A stretch of 64,000 nt of DNA, from NCBI GenBank assembly GCA_013399895.1, contig VXBA01000889.1, forward strand, positions 355,509 through 419,508, in the 5' to 3' direction. Positions 53,791 to 64,000 of this stretch are shown piece by piece (the first letter of the stretch is position 1; the number at the start of each line of letters is the position of its first letter). This stretch comes from Serilophus lunatus (taxonomy: Eukaryota > Chordata > Aves > Passeriformes > Eurylaimidae). A program made the position numbers and the translations under genes. The notes below the pieces were generated by a model that was not told where the DNA came from, did not search any database, and saw only the letters and a list, made by a program, of their open reading frames with translations.

Positions 53791-56700
53791 CTGGGAATTT
53801 GTCGCACCACAGCAGCAGCACCTCTGGCAGGAGGTGCCAGACCCAACACTAAGAGGTGTCCAGGCATGTGCCAATCCAGCTGGGCTCCGTGTTTGCTCCA
53901 CTTTGGTTCTTCACTGAGGCTTCTCAGCATGGACAGGGCTTGGAAATAGGGCTGGGGGCTGCCCTGGCAAGTTGGGCACACCTCACTTCACCCTGGATGA
54001 AGCACCAAAGGACAAGGATGTTTCCAGCTTCCCCCTTCCCCTGCCCCAGCCCTCAAAGGAGGCACAATTCAAGCAGTGACAGTAAAAATATCCTGGCACT
54101 GAGAGCACACAGGGTGAGGGAACAGAGCCTGGCCCTGATTTCTGACCGCTTGCCTGTATGGGAATAATTTTCCCACTGGGGTTCCTGTGTCAGAGGGCTG
54201 CTGAGCCTGGGGCTGGCCATGGCATGCCAGCTGGAGCCCTCCCAGCAAACTGCCAGCCTGGTAAGGCTGTTAGCAACCCCCTGGTGTTTCCAGCAGCCAG
54301 GAGAGAATGAGCAGTGCAGCCCAGGAGAAACGGGATCCCACACAGGGCTCTGTGGTGAACTGGTGACAGGAGACGCCTTGTTGTTAATGAGGTGCAGAAG
54401 AAGACACCATCATCCACCCCTTCTCCTCCCCAAGGGCTCTGGCTCCACAGCCATCCCAGCAGCTTTCTCTGGGTACTGGAGCAGCAGAAGACCAAGCCCA
54501 GGGCTCTGCTGCATCTCCCCATCTATGCACTGAGCATGTCCGTGTTTGCTGGAGGCAGTCAGGGTGCAGGTCAGAGTGCTGGGCCACAGGCAACCAGTCA
54601 GATCCTGCCAGCACCAGTGTCTGGTAACTGCAGGGCAGAGGAGTCTGTCCTTGCCCCTACAACATAGTGACAGCATCAGGACTGACTTCTGTTCCCTCCC
54701 GAGAGCTCCATGGCTCCTCGTATTGCAGCATCTCCTCCATCCACCCTCCTTGGCACAGCTCAGGCAGCAGCCCAACTTGGCCAGGAGGAGGGACAAACTA
54801 GTCATCTGGGAGACAAACAACTCAGGTGGGCTTAGGTGTCAGCATCTCATCGGGGTCTCCACCTCAGCAACCCCCACAGTCTCAGGTAATGGGCTGTGCT
54901 TTGCTTTCCTCTGGGAGAATTGAGCATGTGCCAACTTATTTTAGACACCCATAGAGGGGTGATGGTTGTCTCTGTGCCAGAGTAGCATCTCCAGCCAGCC
55001 ACTCCATCGTGCACGGGCTCTAGGATAGTGGAGCAGGCAGGACATTCACACAGCTGCAGCCACTGAGCTCACTGGGCTGGGGACAAGCCAAGAGAGCAGC
55101 ACCTCTGGGGACTCTCCTAGCTCCACAGCAGCAGAAGCCATTGGGTTCCCACCACTGCTCCACCAGTCTGAAGAAGGAAGGAGAGCAGACATGAGATCAA
55201 CCTCCAGAGCAGCTGTTGGAAACTCGAACAGAGCCATGCAGCTGCACCACAGAGAGCTGGGGCTCTCCCCATCCCTCCTTTCCAAACCCACGGGCCACCT
55301 TTGCCACTGCCAAAGCTGTGCACCAGCTCTTCTGCCTGCAGAAACCACAGCTCCTGTGCCTTGCACTCTCCATCCTCTCCCAATCGCTCACCAGACACTG
55401 TGGCTTGGCCTGTGCCCCACAGACTCGCACGAGTGCCTGTGGCCCAGGGTAAACAAACAGCCCTTCCTCCAGGGCCAGTGTCTCCTGCTCCACAGCCACC
55501 TTTGGCTGGCCTGGCTGTGCCACAGCATAGCTCAGAGCTTCAGCAAGGTCCAGCCCTGTGGTGGCTGTGGGCTTGACTTCCACCACAGCTGGCACAGAGC
55601 AGGGCTGAAAAAACTACAAACAAGAAACATGCACAGCTTGGCTTGTCCTGTGCGTTGGAAACAGAGATAAGCTGCTGCAAAAGCCAAATCCCAGTGAGGC
55701 AGTGGAACAGGGAGGAAGAGGACACTGGAGTTTCCACACATTGGTGGGGAGCAGAAAAATCCTTGCAGATGCCAGGTCCCCGCTCTGGGTGCTGGGGTGG
55801 GGATGCACCCCAAGGTGTGAGGAGGAGGGTGGGTTCAGGATGGAAGGAGGTCAGACCGGGCTGGAGGACACTGCGCCATCCCCTCATCCCACAGCCAGCC
55901 CTGCCAGAGGCAACGTGGCCAAACACATGCAAGTGATGGTTACAAAATAAGGGCAGTAAATCATTAAGCTGCTCTGGCTGCTCTGTTAGGCCCCACACTG
56001 GAACCTCCAGGCATGTCTCCCTGCTTGTGACTGCACGAGTGCTGGAGTTGGGGTCTTGGAAGCTGTCCCACCACCCTCTGCCCTGTGCAGACCCCCATGC
56101 TCTGCCCCAGGGAGCAGCTGCCTCACTCCTTGGGCTCATTATCATTTTCTAAGCAACCAGTCTTGCAAGTGCAGCTTGGAGCATAGCATCTGCTGTGAAG
56201 CCGGGCCTGAGTTTTGTTTGCAGCCCTGATTCTTTGGAAACTGTTGAAGCAGGCAAGGGAATAGTTCCCGGTCCCCTCAAACACACTCGGCCTCCCTGGG
56301 GAAGCTGGCTGAGTGAGTGTTTTGAGCAGGAGAAGGCTTGTGCTTTACTCCCATCCCTGCCACTAACTCACTGGGTGGCTTTGAGTGAGCCACTTCCCTC
56401 TGCCTGTGTTTCCAGCTGGGAAGTGCGAGCCAGGGCAGCTGCTGCTCCCCAGGCACAATGCAGATGTACCTGGCTGGCTGCAGGACTGGAAACAAGGGCA
56501 CAGCACGGTGGAGAGGGGCAGTTCTCAGCTCTGTTAGGACCCTGAGGACCAGGACATTCCCACTAACAGGCCCAAGGTAAAGCTGGCTGACACCCCAAGC
56601 CATACCCAACCTGCTGCTAGCAGAGCATGGACAACACTGCCTGTACTACCAAAGAGGTTTACTCCCTCTCTCCCTTGTGTCCCACTCTGCCACCCCCACA

Positions 56701-58029
56701 TCCCTGGGATCCATCTTGGCCTTGGAAAGCCTCACATACTCCACAGGCCATGGCAGGTGGGGTTCCTACACCATCTTCCTCAGTGCCATGCATGCTAGTT
56801 GAAAAGATCCAGGTCAGACCCAGAAACAGTGTCCCCAGGATTTCAGGTCCTTTCAGAAAAAAAACCTTGATGCTAGAAATAAAACTTTAAATATGCTGGG
56901 CCATCATGATCTGAACTCAATGCTGCTAATGCTGCACAAGCTCCATATCTTCTGGGCTTGCACTAGCACAGATCCAACAGCACCCAGGGACTGTACCCAC
57001 AGACCTGTGGATTGTTGTTCCCATGGCACTGGGCTGGGAAATTGCATGCATAAGGTGTTTGTAGTAGGCATCACCAGATTTCTGGAAGAACTTTCAGAAG
57101 AGTTGCCTCTAGAACATTACAAGGCAAAGAAGTAAAGGTAGGAAACAGAGGAACTGGTAGGGAATGTGAATGGGTGTCCCAGGCCAGGGCAGGTCGGAAG
57201 GTGCAGTAGTCAGCATTGCAGTGGTTTGGAGAACAAGGGTCAGTCCATGAACAAAAATCCCCCTGACGACATTGGCTCACAGTTTTCTTCCACATGGCTT
57301 TACCCAGGGACATGATGATTCCTGCATTTTCCTCAAGAAAAAATTGTGACAGCAAAAGGAAAGTCAAGTATGGAGGTCAGCAATAGGGTGAACTTGGAGA
57401 GGAAGCTTGGAGCACCCTGCCCAGTGCATACAGCATTCCCACTGTTCCCTTCCTCAGGGCATGGGCACGCCACTGGGCACCAGAGCCTTCACAGCACAGG
57501 AACAGCCATAGAGACTGAGAGAGGAAAAATGCATTCACCAGAACGCAGGTCTCTTCCATAGATAATTCAGCCACTGAGATCTCAGGAGGGAAACAGGATG
57601 TGCTGGGACCCGCCAAAGGGAATATGCAACACTTGCAACCTCCAGCCCTGTCCCCAGGGTTTCAGAGGTTTAGGTCTCGTGTGGACTAGGCACATTAGCC
57701 CCAGTCCTCATGAGGGCACTCCATAGACCATGGCAGCTGAGCTCTCTGCCAGGCAGTCTGCAGGCAGTTCCTGGCACAGCCGTATCACAGCAGAGCCCAG
57801 CAAAGGCACAGGGGCTCCTTCTGGGGTTCCGCAGGAGCCACCTCCCGCAGATCCACTCCTGAACTGAACAGTCTGTTCCCCTCCAGTCCCTACTGGCTTC
57901 AGGCAAGGCAGAGCTGTGTGAGTACTGGGCAGGCAGTGGGCAGGGTCAGAGCACCCTCTGTCGCTGCTCTGGCTCCAGCACCCAGTTCCAAGCTGGAAAA
58001 GGAGAGAAACTCCAAGGCCCCAGCTGGTC
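53791..58029. other. non-coding sequence, no gene recognised
   Basis: About 4.2 kb without a recognised transposon or gene. Overlapping open frames around 55191-56145 on both strands lack recognisable domains. Around 56205-56270 a patch with GAGTTTTGTTTGCAGCC (FOX-like) is slightly AT-richer. Confidence 0.4.
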
Positions 58030-58275
58030 ACCCATATAAGAGGCATAGCAAAAGGAAGTTTATAAATCTGGTTCGCTTCTCTAAATGGATTTGCATTTGG
58101 CATCTCTTTCAACAAGTGCAATGAAAACAGAGTTTGATATCATATGTTATCATTTTACTAATAAAGCCAGACCACAGTTGCCAAATACATCCGAGCATCT
58201 TAAAAATGCTCTTTGAATTAAAGAGACATTGCCAAATTTGAAGGGCAAGTTCTTAGTTTAGAAGGTAGCCTGCAT
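58030..58275. promoter_or_regulatory. candidate conserved non-coding element
   Basis: A 240-base AT-rich unique island. Motifs include AAGTTTATAAATCTGG, GGATTTGCATTTGGC (octamer-like TTTGCAT), TTTGATATCATATG (near-palindrome), GTTATCATTTTACTAATAAAG (GATA and TAAT cores), TTAAAAATGCTCTTTGAATT and AAGAGACATTGCC. The boundaries with GC-rich flanks are sharp. Among the best enhancer-like islands here; conservation not tested. Confidence 0.37.
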
Positions 58276-58499
58276 GAGTTAGACATCAGTTAGACATGAG
58301 GACAGCAGCAGAGATGCAAACCGAGCACCCCAGAGTGCTCCTGCACACAGCTCTACGCGCTCATAGCTGCTCGCACACATGTCTGGCCTCTGCACCGCTC
58401 CTCCAGCAGCAGCATCCCTGGCTGCTGGGCGGATGTCCTGGGCCCACTCCCTCAGCACACCTGCCTGGGAGAGCGAGGCTCCCACAGGAACCTGCAGCT
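58276..58499. other. non-coding spacer
   Basis: Single-copy sequence between an AT-rich candidate element and a CpG-richer patch. Nothing recognised. Confidence 0.4.
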
Positions 58500-58735
58500 G
58501 GCCACGCACAGAGCTGTGCTCCTCCCTGGCAGCCAGGGCTTCCCAAGGCTGCGGGGCCTCCCGGCGCGATCCCACCTGCGGAAAACCCTGGTGGGTGAGA
58601 TCACCTCGGGGATCAGCCGGCCGCTGAGGTGACCTCACAGCAGAGAGCTGGGAGCCCGCGGGGCTGGATTGGAGGGGACTGCCCTGCGGTGGGAGCCGGC
58701 AGCTCTCCTGCCCTGAGCATCTCCGCAGACGTGGG
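58500..58735. promoter_or_regulatory. CpG-enriched patch
   Basis: By eye about 15 CpGs in 236 bases of roughly 65% GC, observed/expected near 0.6. Weaker than the islands at 5.0 and 26.5 kb. No exon or promoter motif recognised. Confidence 0.3.
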
Positions 58736-59449
58736 TGCCTGCAGAGAGACCCTGGTGAAGGAGAGGCCGGTCCTGTCCTCACCAGCTGCTCAAGGGCTGG
58801 GTGTGCCCTCAGGGCAGAGTATCAGAGTATCGGGGCCCTGCTTTGGGGAAAGAATGAGGGCCCAGCAGCTGGGACGGTTACAAAGCCTGTCCCTGCACAT
58901 TTCCTTCTCTGAGTCACTGGCTGATGCTGGCTAACAATACAGGGAGTTATCAAAAAAGCAGTTGTCTAAAGGGATAAGTCTGATTGTTCCTGTCCCTGTC
59001 TGCCTAAACGTGTCTGCATACCTTCATGCCATGTCGACACCCTCCCCAAGGCTTGGAGAGGCTCCCACTTCCCAAAAGTCAGCAGTTTGGAGGGCTGCTT
59101 TGAGGAGCCCCAGCCTCCCCTCAGTGTGCAGGAGTATGCAGGGAATCAGCCATCACTCCTGCCCGCCTTGTCCGCTGGGGAGAGGGACCTCTGTGCTGGC
59201 TAGAGATGCCTAATTCTCTCCATCCCAGGACTCCTGATCTCAGCTCCTCACAAAAGGGCCTAAAATTGGAAGAGGTGAATCACCCCCTTCCTAGCCCCTG
59301 GGGCAAAACTGGTCAGGAATTTTCTGTCACTGTAATTTTCCTGAAGGAAAATCCACTTGTGCCCAGCTGCAATTCTCAGCTCTGTGACCTTTAAGACTGA
59401 CTGTCTGCTGGGAAAGCAGGAAACAAACACATTTGTTTGATTCAGTTTG
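58736..59449. other. non-coding sequence, no gene recognised
   Basis: Single-copy sequence. No repeat family or exon recognised. Confidence 0.42.
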
Positions 59450-59545
59450 ATCCGACTCAAAATATTTTTGGTTGTGGTCCTAATCCAAAGTGTTTCATCT
59501 CAGATCAGTTCCACATTAATCCATAATTCCCTGGCAGGCTTTGCT
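59450..59545. promoter_or_regulatory. candidate element with two bicoid-type sites
   Basis: TAATCC occurs at 59481-59486 and 59517-59522, 36 bases apart on the same strand. TAATCC is the preferred core of OTX/PITX/GSC-class homeodomains. AAAATATTTTTGG and CCATAATTCC flank them. Motif-only support. Confidence 0.25.
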
Positions 59546-61477
59546 GCCAGCAGCACTGTAGCTGGGGCCCTGCTCCTGTGCCAGGGTGGATCTCTGTGGT
59601 TGCCCCGACCAGCCCTGGCCAGGTGTGCCATGAGAGTCATAGGCAGCTCAGCAGGACGACTTGTCTGGAGGTGCAGGACCCCCGCTATGGGTGCAGATCT
59701 GTGACAGCCACCTCACACTGTTCCCGAGCAGTTCAGTGCCCACATCTGTGCACTGACTGAGGACTTGGCCTATGGAACATCAGGCTTCAGGGCTCAGCAG
59801 GAGGCTTCTCTGAAGTAGCTCCTCACTGCCGTCTCTGCAACATTTTTCACTTCTCTCTGTCTTGGGACCATCTCATTTCTTCCCAGCATTTGCCCCATCC
59901 TCAGCAATCTTTATCTTCTTGACGCTGTACCCATAATGCCATAATGCCATGCACAAGCATGAGAGGAAACTGAGCCCTGTGTGAACAGGCAAAAAACCTT
60001 TGCTGCCTCTTGCTGCCTGGCTGATCTCACAATGTAAGCTGCCAATGTTCTAGGACACACAGACACGGCAGCAGAAGCCAGTGCTGCCAGTAGCAAAGTG
60101 AGTGCACCGTGTCAGGACTGACAGTGAACAGGAGCTGTGGACAACCAGTGGCTGTGTGTGCCTGTCCCACACCAGCTCCCCTGCGCAAACCTGGCTCCTG
60201 GCAGATGCACACTAGTGCAGAAAGCGTTGGTGGATCTGTGGGCCTGGGTGCAGACTGCTCTGCCTCTGAGACAGAGCAGAACTGCTGCAGCCAAGGGAGA
60301 CCTCTGTCTCTGCAGGCAAGATCAGTTCCTGACTTTGCATAAGCTTGAGGTGCTACATGGCACATCTGCTATCCCTCTACTTCAGTCCTGGATGTCCTCA
60401 GTCACAAGGAGAAAGGGTTTGCAAAGCTTAAGGATACTATACTTCCCCTTGGTGGGATGTACCTGCAGGTCTGCAACAGTCAGCCCCAAGGGTGTCTCGG
60501 TTGCACATGCACACCCTGCTCTGCCCTGAAACCACATGGGAGGCCTCAGACATCACCCACCTCACTGCCACTTGCAGCAGAAGTTTGTGCACGTACCAGA
60601 ACATCCCAGACAGCCTCATGGCATTATATGGAGAGTGGAAAGGAGCATCCCAGTGAACCTCTGTGACACTAGCTAGTCTCCTTTCTCTACCAATTACAGA
60701 GCAACTTCAGGTGATGTAGGAGCCAGCTCATGCACATCCTCAGATGGGAGGGAGCAGAAGACATGCAGAAGCTGAGGGCAAGTTGAGAAGGTGGCGTTGA
60801 GTGGAGGCAAGATGTGTAAGGACACTGATAAACATGATGAATCTCTGTGGTCCAGCACAGCCTGGAGCCCACAGCCAAGTCAGTGCTTTCAGAGGGGTAA
60901 CATGTTTCCTTCAGCAATACCTGCAATTTACCTCAGCACCTCTGTTTCCCATTGTCCTGAAAAATGGTTTTCTAAATGGGCAGTTCTTGCCATGGGAGAC
61001 AGGTGTACACACAGATTTTGAGAAAGAATTTTAAGTTAATTCTGCAGAAAAATCTTAAAGTGTCTGAGTGTTTCAGCCTGCCAGACTGAGATAACAGGCA
61101 CACACTATCATCTCAGGCAGCCAAGGCTCCCAGGAGCAGCATTAGGAAGGCAAACATTTGAATGCTTGAGGTTGTTCTCCATGGCCCCATGGCACATCTT
61201 TGGTGTGTTGTTTGTTTCTGAAGCTCTCCTGGTCTCCAGGCCGGCCCCTGCACAGGGATACAGGACACACATCTACACACTCCAGCAATTTATCACTTGA
61301 TTAGTCAGCTCCTTGGACTCATTTCCTGGTAGAAGACTCACTGTACTTCTCCTCTTTGGGTCTGAATACCAAGACTTCCTGCCATAGCAAGGGAGCATCA
61401 AGACACAGTTGAAGACCCCATGTGCCATCCCACTTCTGTACAGGAATATCCTCCCCTGCAGAGGGGGAACTCTTATT
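59546..61477. other. non-coding sequence, no gene recognised
   Basis: Single-copy sequence. A tiny duplication CATAATGC CATAATGC lies near 59933-59949. No gene recognised. Confidence 0.42.
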
Positions 61478-61530
61478 TCACAGAATGGTTGAATCTTGGA
61501 GTGACCTCCGGATATCACCTTGTACAACCC
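61478..61530 (-). mobile_element. possible CR1 tail remnant, antisense
   Basis: TTCACAGAATGGTTGAATCT, then GGAGTGACCTCCGGATATCA and CCTTGTACAACCC, resembles the antisense tail of a CR1 copy of the AGAATGGTT group, about 50 bases, heavily diverged. It has no further CR1 body behind it, so it is either a very short insertion or a decayed remnant. Confidence 0.5.
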
Positions 61531-61952
61531 ATTCAGGGAGGAGAGAGACCCACATGGGAAAGCTCGTGGCTCTAGGGCCAGGCTGTTCTGACATGTCCCC
61601 AGGCAACTCTCACAAGACAATGCTGACATGCTCACATACGACTGCATTACTGCTGCTTGGCACATTGCTGTCAGCTGCCATCCATGACTGCATGGTGCTG
61701 CAAGCCATGGAAAATGCATGGACTAACTGCATCCATGAGTTGGCTGCACAAACAGTTGCATGACCACAATATACAGAACTGCTGTGCAAGGAGTTTTTGT
61801 CAGGAAGCTCACAGACAGCATCTGGCAGGAACCACCTCTCTGCATCTCTGGAAGCACATCTGCTGTCATGGCATCACAGCACCAGGGAGGCTCCAGGAGA
61901 GTGGTGAAGGATGGGGCAGAAGAGTAATGGATGGGTACAAAGGGGTGGAAAA
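61531..61952. other. non-coding sequence between CR1 fragments
   Basis: Single-copy sequence. Nothing recognised. Confidence 0.4.
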
Positions 61953-62035
61953 AATCACAGAACCATAGGATATCCTGAGTTGGACCATCAAGTCCAACTC
62001 CTGGCCCTGCACAGGACAACCTCAAGAATCACATC
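61953..62035 (-). mobile_element. CR1 LINE tail fragment, antisense, with internal deletion
   Basis: AATCACAGAACCATAGGATA, TCCTGAGTTGGACCATCAAG and TCCAACTCCTGGCCCTGCAC match the antisense CR1 tail of the CCTGCACAGG group. Between GTTGGA and the CATCAAG block about 14 bases present in the other copies (AGGGACCCACAAGG-type) are missing. Only about 80 bases remain. Confidence 0.9.
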
Positions 62036-62559
62036 AATATATCATGAGAAAAAGTGGGAAAGGGATACTGGCAATGTGATTGGCCATGACAAAAAAACAA
62101 GGAGCCAGAACGAATACTTTTTGTAATGTAAAAATAAGGTCTTTCAGCTCTTCATCTTTGCTACTTCCAAGGGTTTCGAAGCTGAGGACTGAGAAGTATG
62201 AACTAGTCCAGAGAAACAGCAACTGTACCTAAACTGCAAGACTTAGCAAAACATTTCAGCACCAGCATTTGGTGGGAATCAAATCACATAACAGCTCCAC
62301 AGCAGGATAGCACAGTCATCCTTCCCACTCAATGCCGAAGTCAGGCAGTAGGAGCTGAGCAGTTAGGAGCTGTCCTGGACTCACGCATAGCCCTAAGCAG
62401 TGATATGCCTTGCCTTTAGCAAGACCTCAAGGTGCCGGGCAGATGTTTGCAGAACATCAGGAACGTGGAAATGACATGCTGGGGAGCTCTGCCAAGTCTC
62501 CTTTTTTCGGGCTCAGAGGAGGTCACAGCCTGCCTAGTTGATCATGGTGTCTTTATTCT
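62036..62559. other. non-coding sequence, no gene recognised
   Basis: Single-copy sequence. Nothing recognised. Confidence 0.4.
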
Positions 62560-62720
62560 GGCTCCCTTTTGAAACGTTTGCAGCTCTTTGTCTAGAAACA
62601 CCTTTGCTGTTCGAAGCAGTTGTTGTTCCCTAACAGTAACTCACTTTGTATTGTTCAGTTTATCTTTCCACGGACGGTTTGCCTGGTTCTCCTTATCTCC
62701 ATTGTTCTTAAAGAGTCTTG
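62560..62720. promoter_or_regulatory. weak candidate non-coding element
   Basis: Unique T-rich sequence with GAAACGTTTGCAGC, CTTTGTCTAG, GCTGTTCGAAGC, CAGTTGTTGTTCCC, TTTGTATTGTTCAG (SOX-like ATTGTT) and TTTATCTTTCC (GATA-like). CpGs in AT-leaning context are the only hint of constraint. Confidence 0.18.
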
Positions 62721-62960
62721 AATCACACCAGAGCAGCAGCTCTGCTCAACGTTTTTGTGGTTCAGAATATGTTGCTTGTGCTAAACCATCACTCATGCCA
62801 GCAGGACTGTTTGACCTGCCCTCTCCCTTGCTGAGTTTTGTGGGAAGGAAAACTGGACGTAAAGCCTGGAAAAAAACTGTGACATGCTCTAATCCCACAG
62901 ATTAGGCATAGTTTATTGACACAGGGTGAAGAAACAAAGAACAAAGCTGTGTTGGGGGGG
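62721..62960. other. non-coding spacer
   Basis: Single-copy sequence before a sense CR1. Nothing recognised. Confidence 0.4.
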
Positions 62961-63183
62961 TTAGATCAGACATTAGGAAAGGTAGAAGGTGGTTGGACAC
63001 TGAACAGGCTTCCCAAGGCAGTGGTCACAGCCCCAAGGCTGACATAGCTCAAAAAAATGTTTAGGCAATGCTCTCAGGCACATGGTAGGACTGTTGGGGG
63101 TATCCTGTGCAGGGCCAGGAGTTGAACTGGATGATCCTTGTGGGTCCCTTCCAATCAGGACTTTCTAAGATTCTATGATTCTG
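62961..63183 (+). mobile_element. CR1 LINE, 3' fragment, sense
   Basis: TTAGATCAGACATTAGGAAA, GGTTGGACACTGAACAGGCT, AGGCACATGGTAGGACTGTT, CTGTGCAGGGCCAGGAGTTG and ACTGGATGATCCTTGTGGGT are CR1 3'-UTR blocks of the CCTGCACAGG-tail group. The copy ends TTCTAAGATTCTATGATTCT, the octamer tail. 5'-truncated, about 220 bases. Confidence 0.95.
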
Positions 63184-63345
63184 CTGTACTGCAGAGGGAG
63201 ACTGGCCCCAAGCTTTTTCTTTACTGCTACCAACAAATATCCCAAGCCAATCTGACCAAAAACTTCTTGGGTCACTTCCCTCAACATCTTCATCCTCTTG
63301 CTTGTTGGAGTCCAGCGTAAAGGACATGTCTAGAGCAAGACACAT

Positions 63346-63370
63346 CCCCCCCCCCTCCCCTCCCCCCCCC
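63346..63370. repeat. poly-C tract, G-quadruplex-capable on the minus strand
   Basis: Cytosine runs separated by single T bases make up 25 bases, followed by AGGGCC. The minus strand therefore has long G runs separated by single A bases, enough for a G-quadruplex. Confidence 0.9.
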
Positions 63371-64000
63371 AGGGCCAGCATATTCACTTTGAAAGGCTCC
63401 AGCACCTGGGATTATGACTGGTCTTGCTTCTGTGTCCATATTGTGTCAGTAGGTCTTGCTCTCAGTTGTCAGAAGCCCTAGATTTCTTCACCCAGTTTTT
63501 TTGTCTGGATATCTGTTCTTTGAAAACCCAGAGCAACAGGATCTGCAGTTTCAGGCCAGCTGCTGCATATCAGTGTCTGTCAGCTGATTCCAATGGCACA
63601 GTTTACACCAACAAAAGATCCCATCCAGGAACCAGGAAACATTGTTCTCATTACCTCTGCAATTACTTTGGTCACAAGCTGTCCCATATGGAAAAGTGGA
63701 GCTGGCTATTTCAGCCTCATTTCCAATGGAAACAAAACTTAAGCAATCGCCATTTGTGTTTGTTCATCCATCCCCAACAGCTTGGAACCCTTCATCAAAT
63801 TTCACCCAAATCAGACTGAGGTATCAAGAAGCTGATGGTCTGACTCCACCTGCGACACAATATCCTGGTGTGACCCAGTGTGTGACATGAGACCCCCTCT
63901 CTTCTACCAGTTGCATGGGAGAAGCCCACACAGAAAGCTGCTGTGAGAGTTTGACATCTATCAGACATCAAAAAAGAGTACACAAATCTTCCCTAAATGC
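63371..64000. other. non-coding sequence, no gene recognised
   Basis: Single-copy sequence to the window end. A 131-codon open frame at 63424-63819 has no recognisable domain. Confidence 0.42.

Noticed and set aside
1..64000. Prokaryotic or viral systems (operons, CRISPR arrays, phage genes, toxin systems)
   Set aside because: No long domain-bearing frames, no ribosome-binding-site-led gene strings and no spaced identical repeats. CR1 elements and vertebrate CpG pattern identify the DNA as animal nuclear sequence.

Overview
The window looks like nuclear DNA from a bird (or at least a sauropsid). The strongest evidence is a set of eleven 5'-truncated CR1 LINE pieces. Several carry the diagnostic 3' tail, an ATTCTATG-type octamer on the sense strand or its complement (TCACAGAAT...) on the antisense strand. 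The sequence is moderately GC-rich, has little interspersed repeat apart from CR1, and shows vertebrate-style CpG depletion with a few local CpG-rich islands. I found no recognisable protein-coding gene, rRNA, tRNA, CRISPR array or prokaryotic feature. The many open frames, up to about 270 codons, have no recognisable domain, often overlap several other open frames, and are best explained by GC content and repeats.

Layout. From 1 to 3.2 kb: unique sequence with a (TG)n microsatellite and pyrimidine/purine tracts. From 3.2 to 3.7 kb: two CR1 copies head to head. From 5.0 to 6.4 kb: a CpG-rich block with the properties of a CpG island; it holds an AT-rich segment with a MEF2-like site and one weak candidate first exon. 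At 10.4-11.2 kb: a second head-to-head CR1 pair. From 11.2 to 45.1 kb I recognise no CR1 at all. That interval contains most of the AT-rich, motif-dense islands that look like conserved non-coding (enhancer-type) elements: FOX-like sites at 17.8 kb, paired GATA sites at 19.0 kb, an octamer at 25.1 kb, inverted SOX-like sites at 37.7 kb, and a very dense homeodomain-core cluster at 40.0-40.4 kb. It also holds an 11-copy 33-bp minisatellite at 20.2-20.5 kb and a degenerate GGGAT-type satellite at 35.0-35.3 kb. From 45 to 64 kb CR1 copies return (45.1, 48.9, 51.2, 61.5, 62.0 and 63.0 kb), interleaved with further candidate elements (48.7, 53.6, 58.1, 59.5 and 62.6 kb) and a pyrimidine tract at 51.7-51.9 kb.

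Interpretation (inference). The arrangement fits an intergenic region or a long intron near a developmental regulator: regulatory-looking islands in a tract that retains few transposons, with one CpG island near its left end. I cannot name the gene or chromosome. Every regulatory call rests on base composition and motif content seen by eye. Conservation was not measured.
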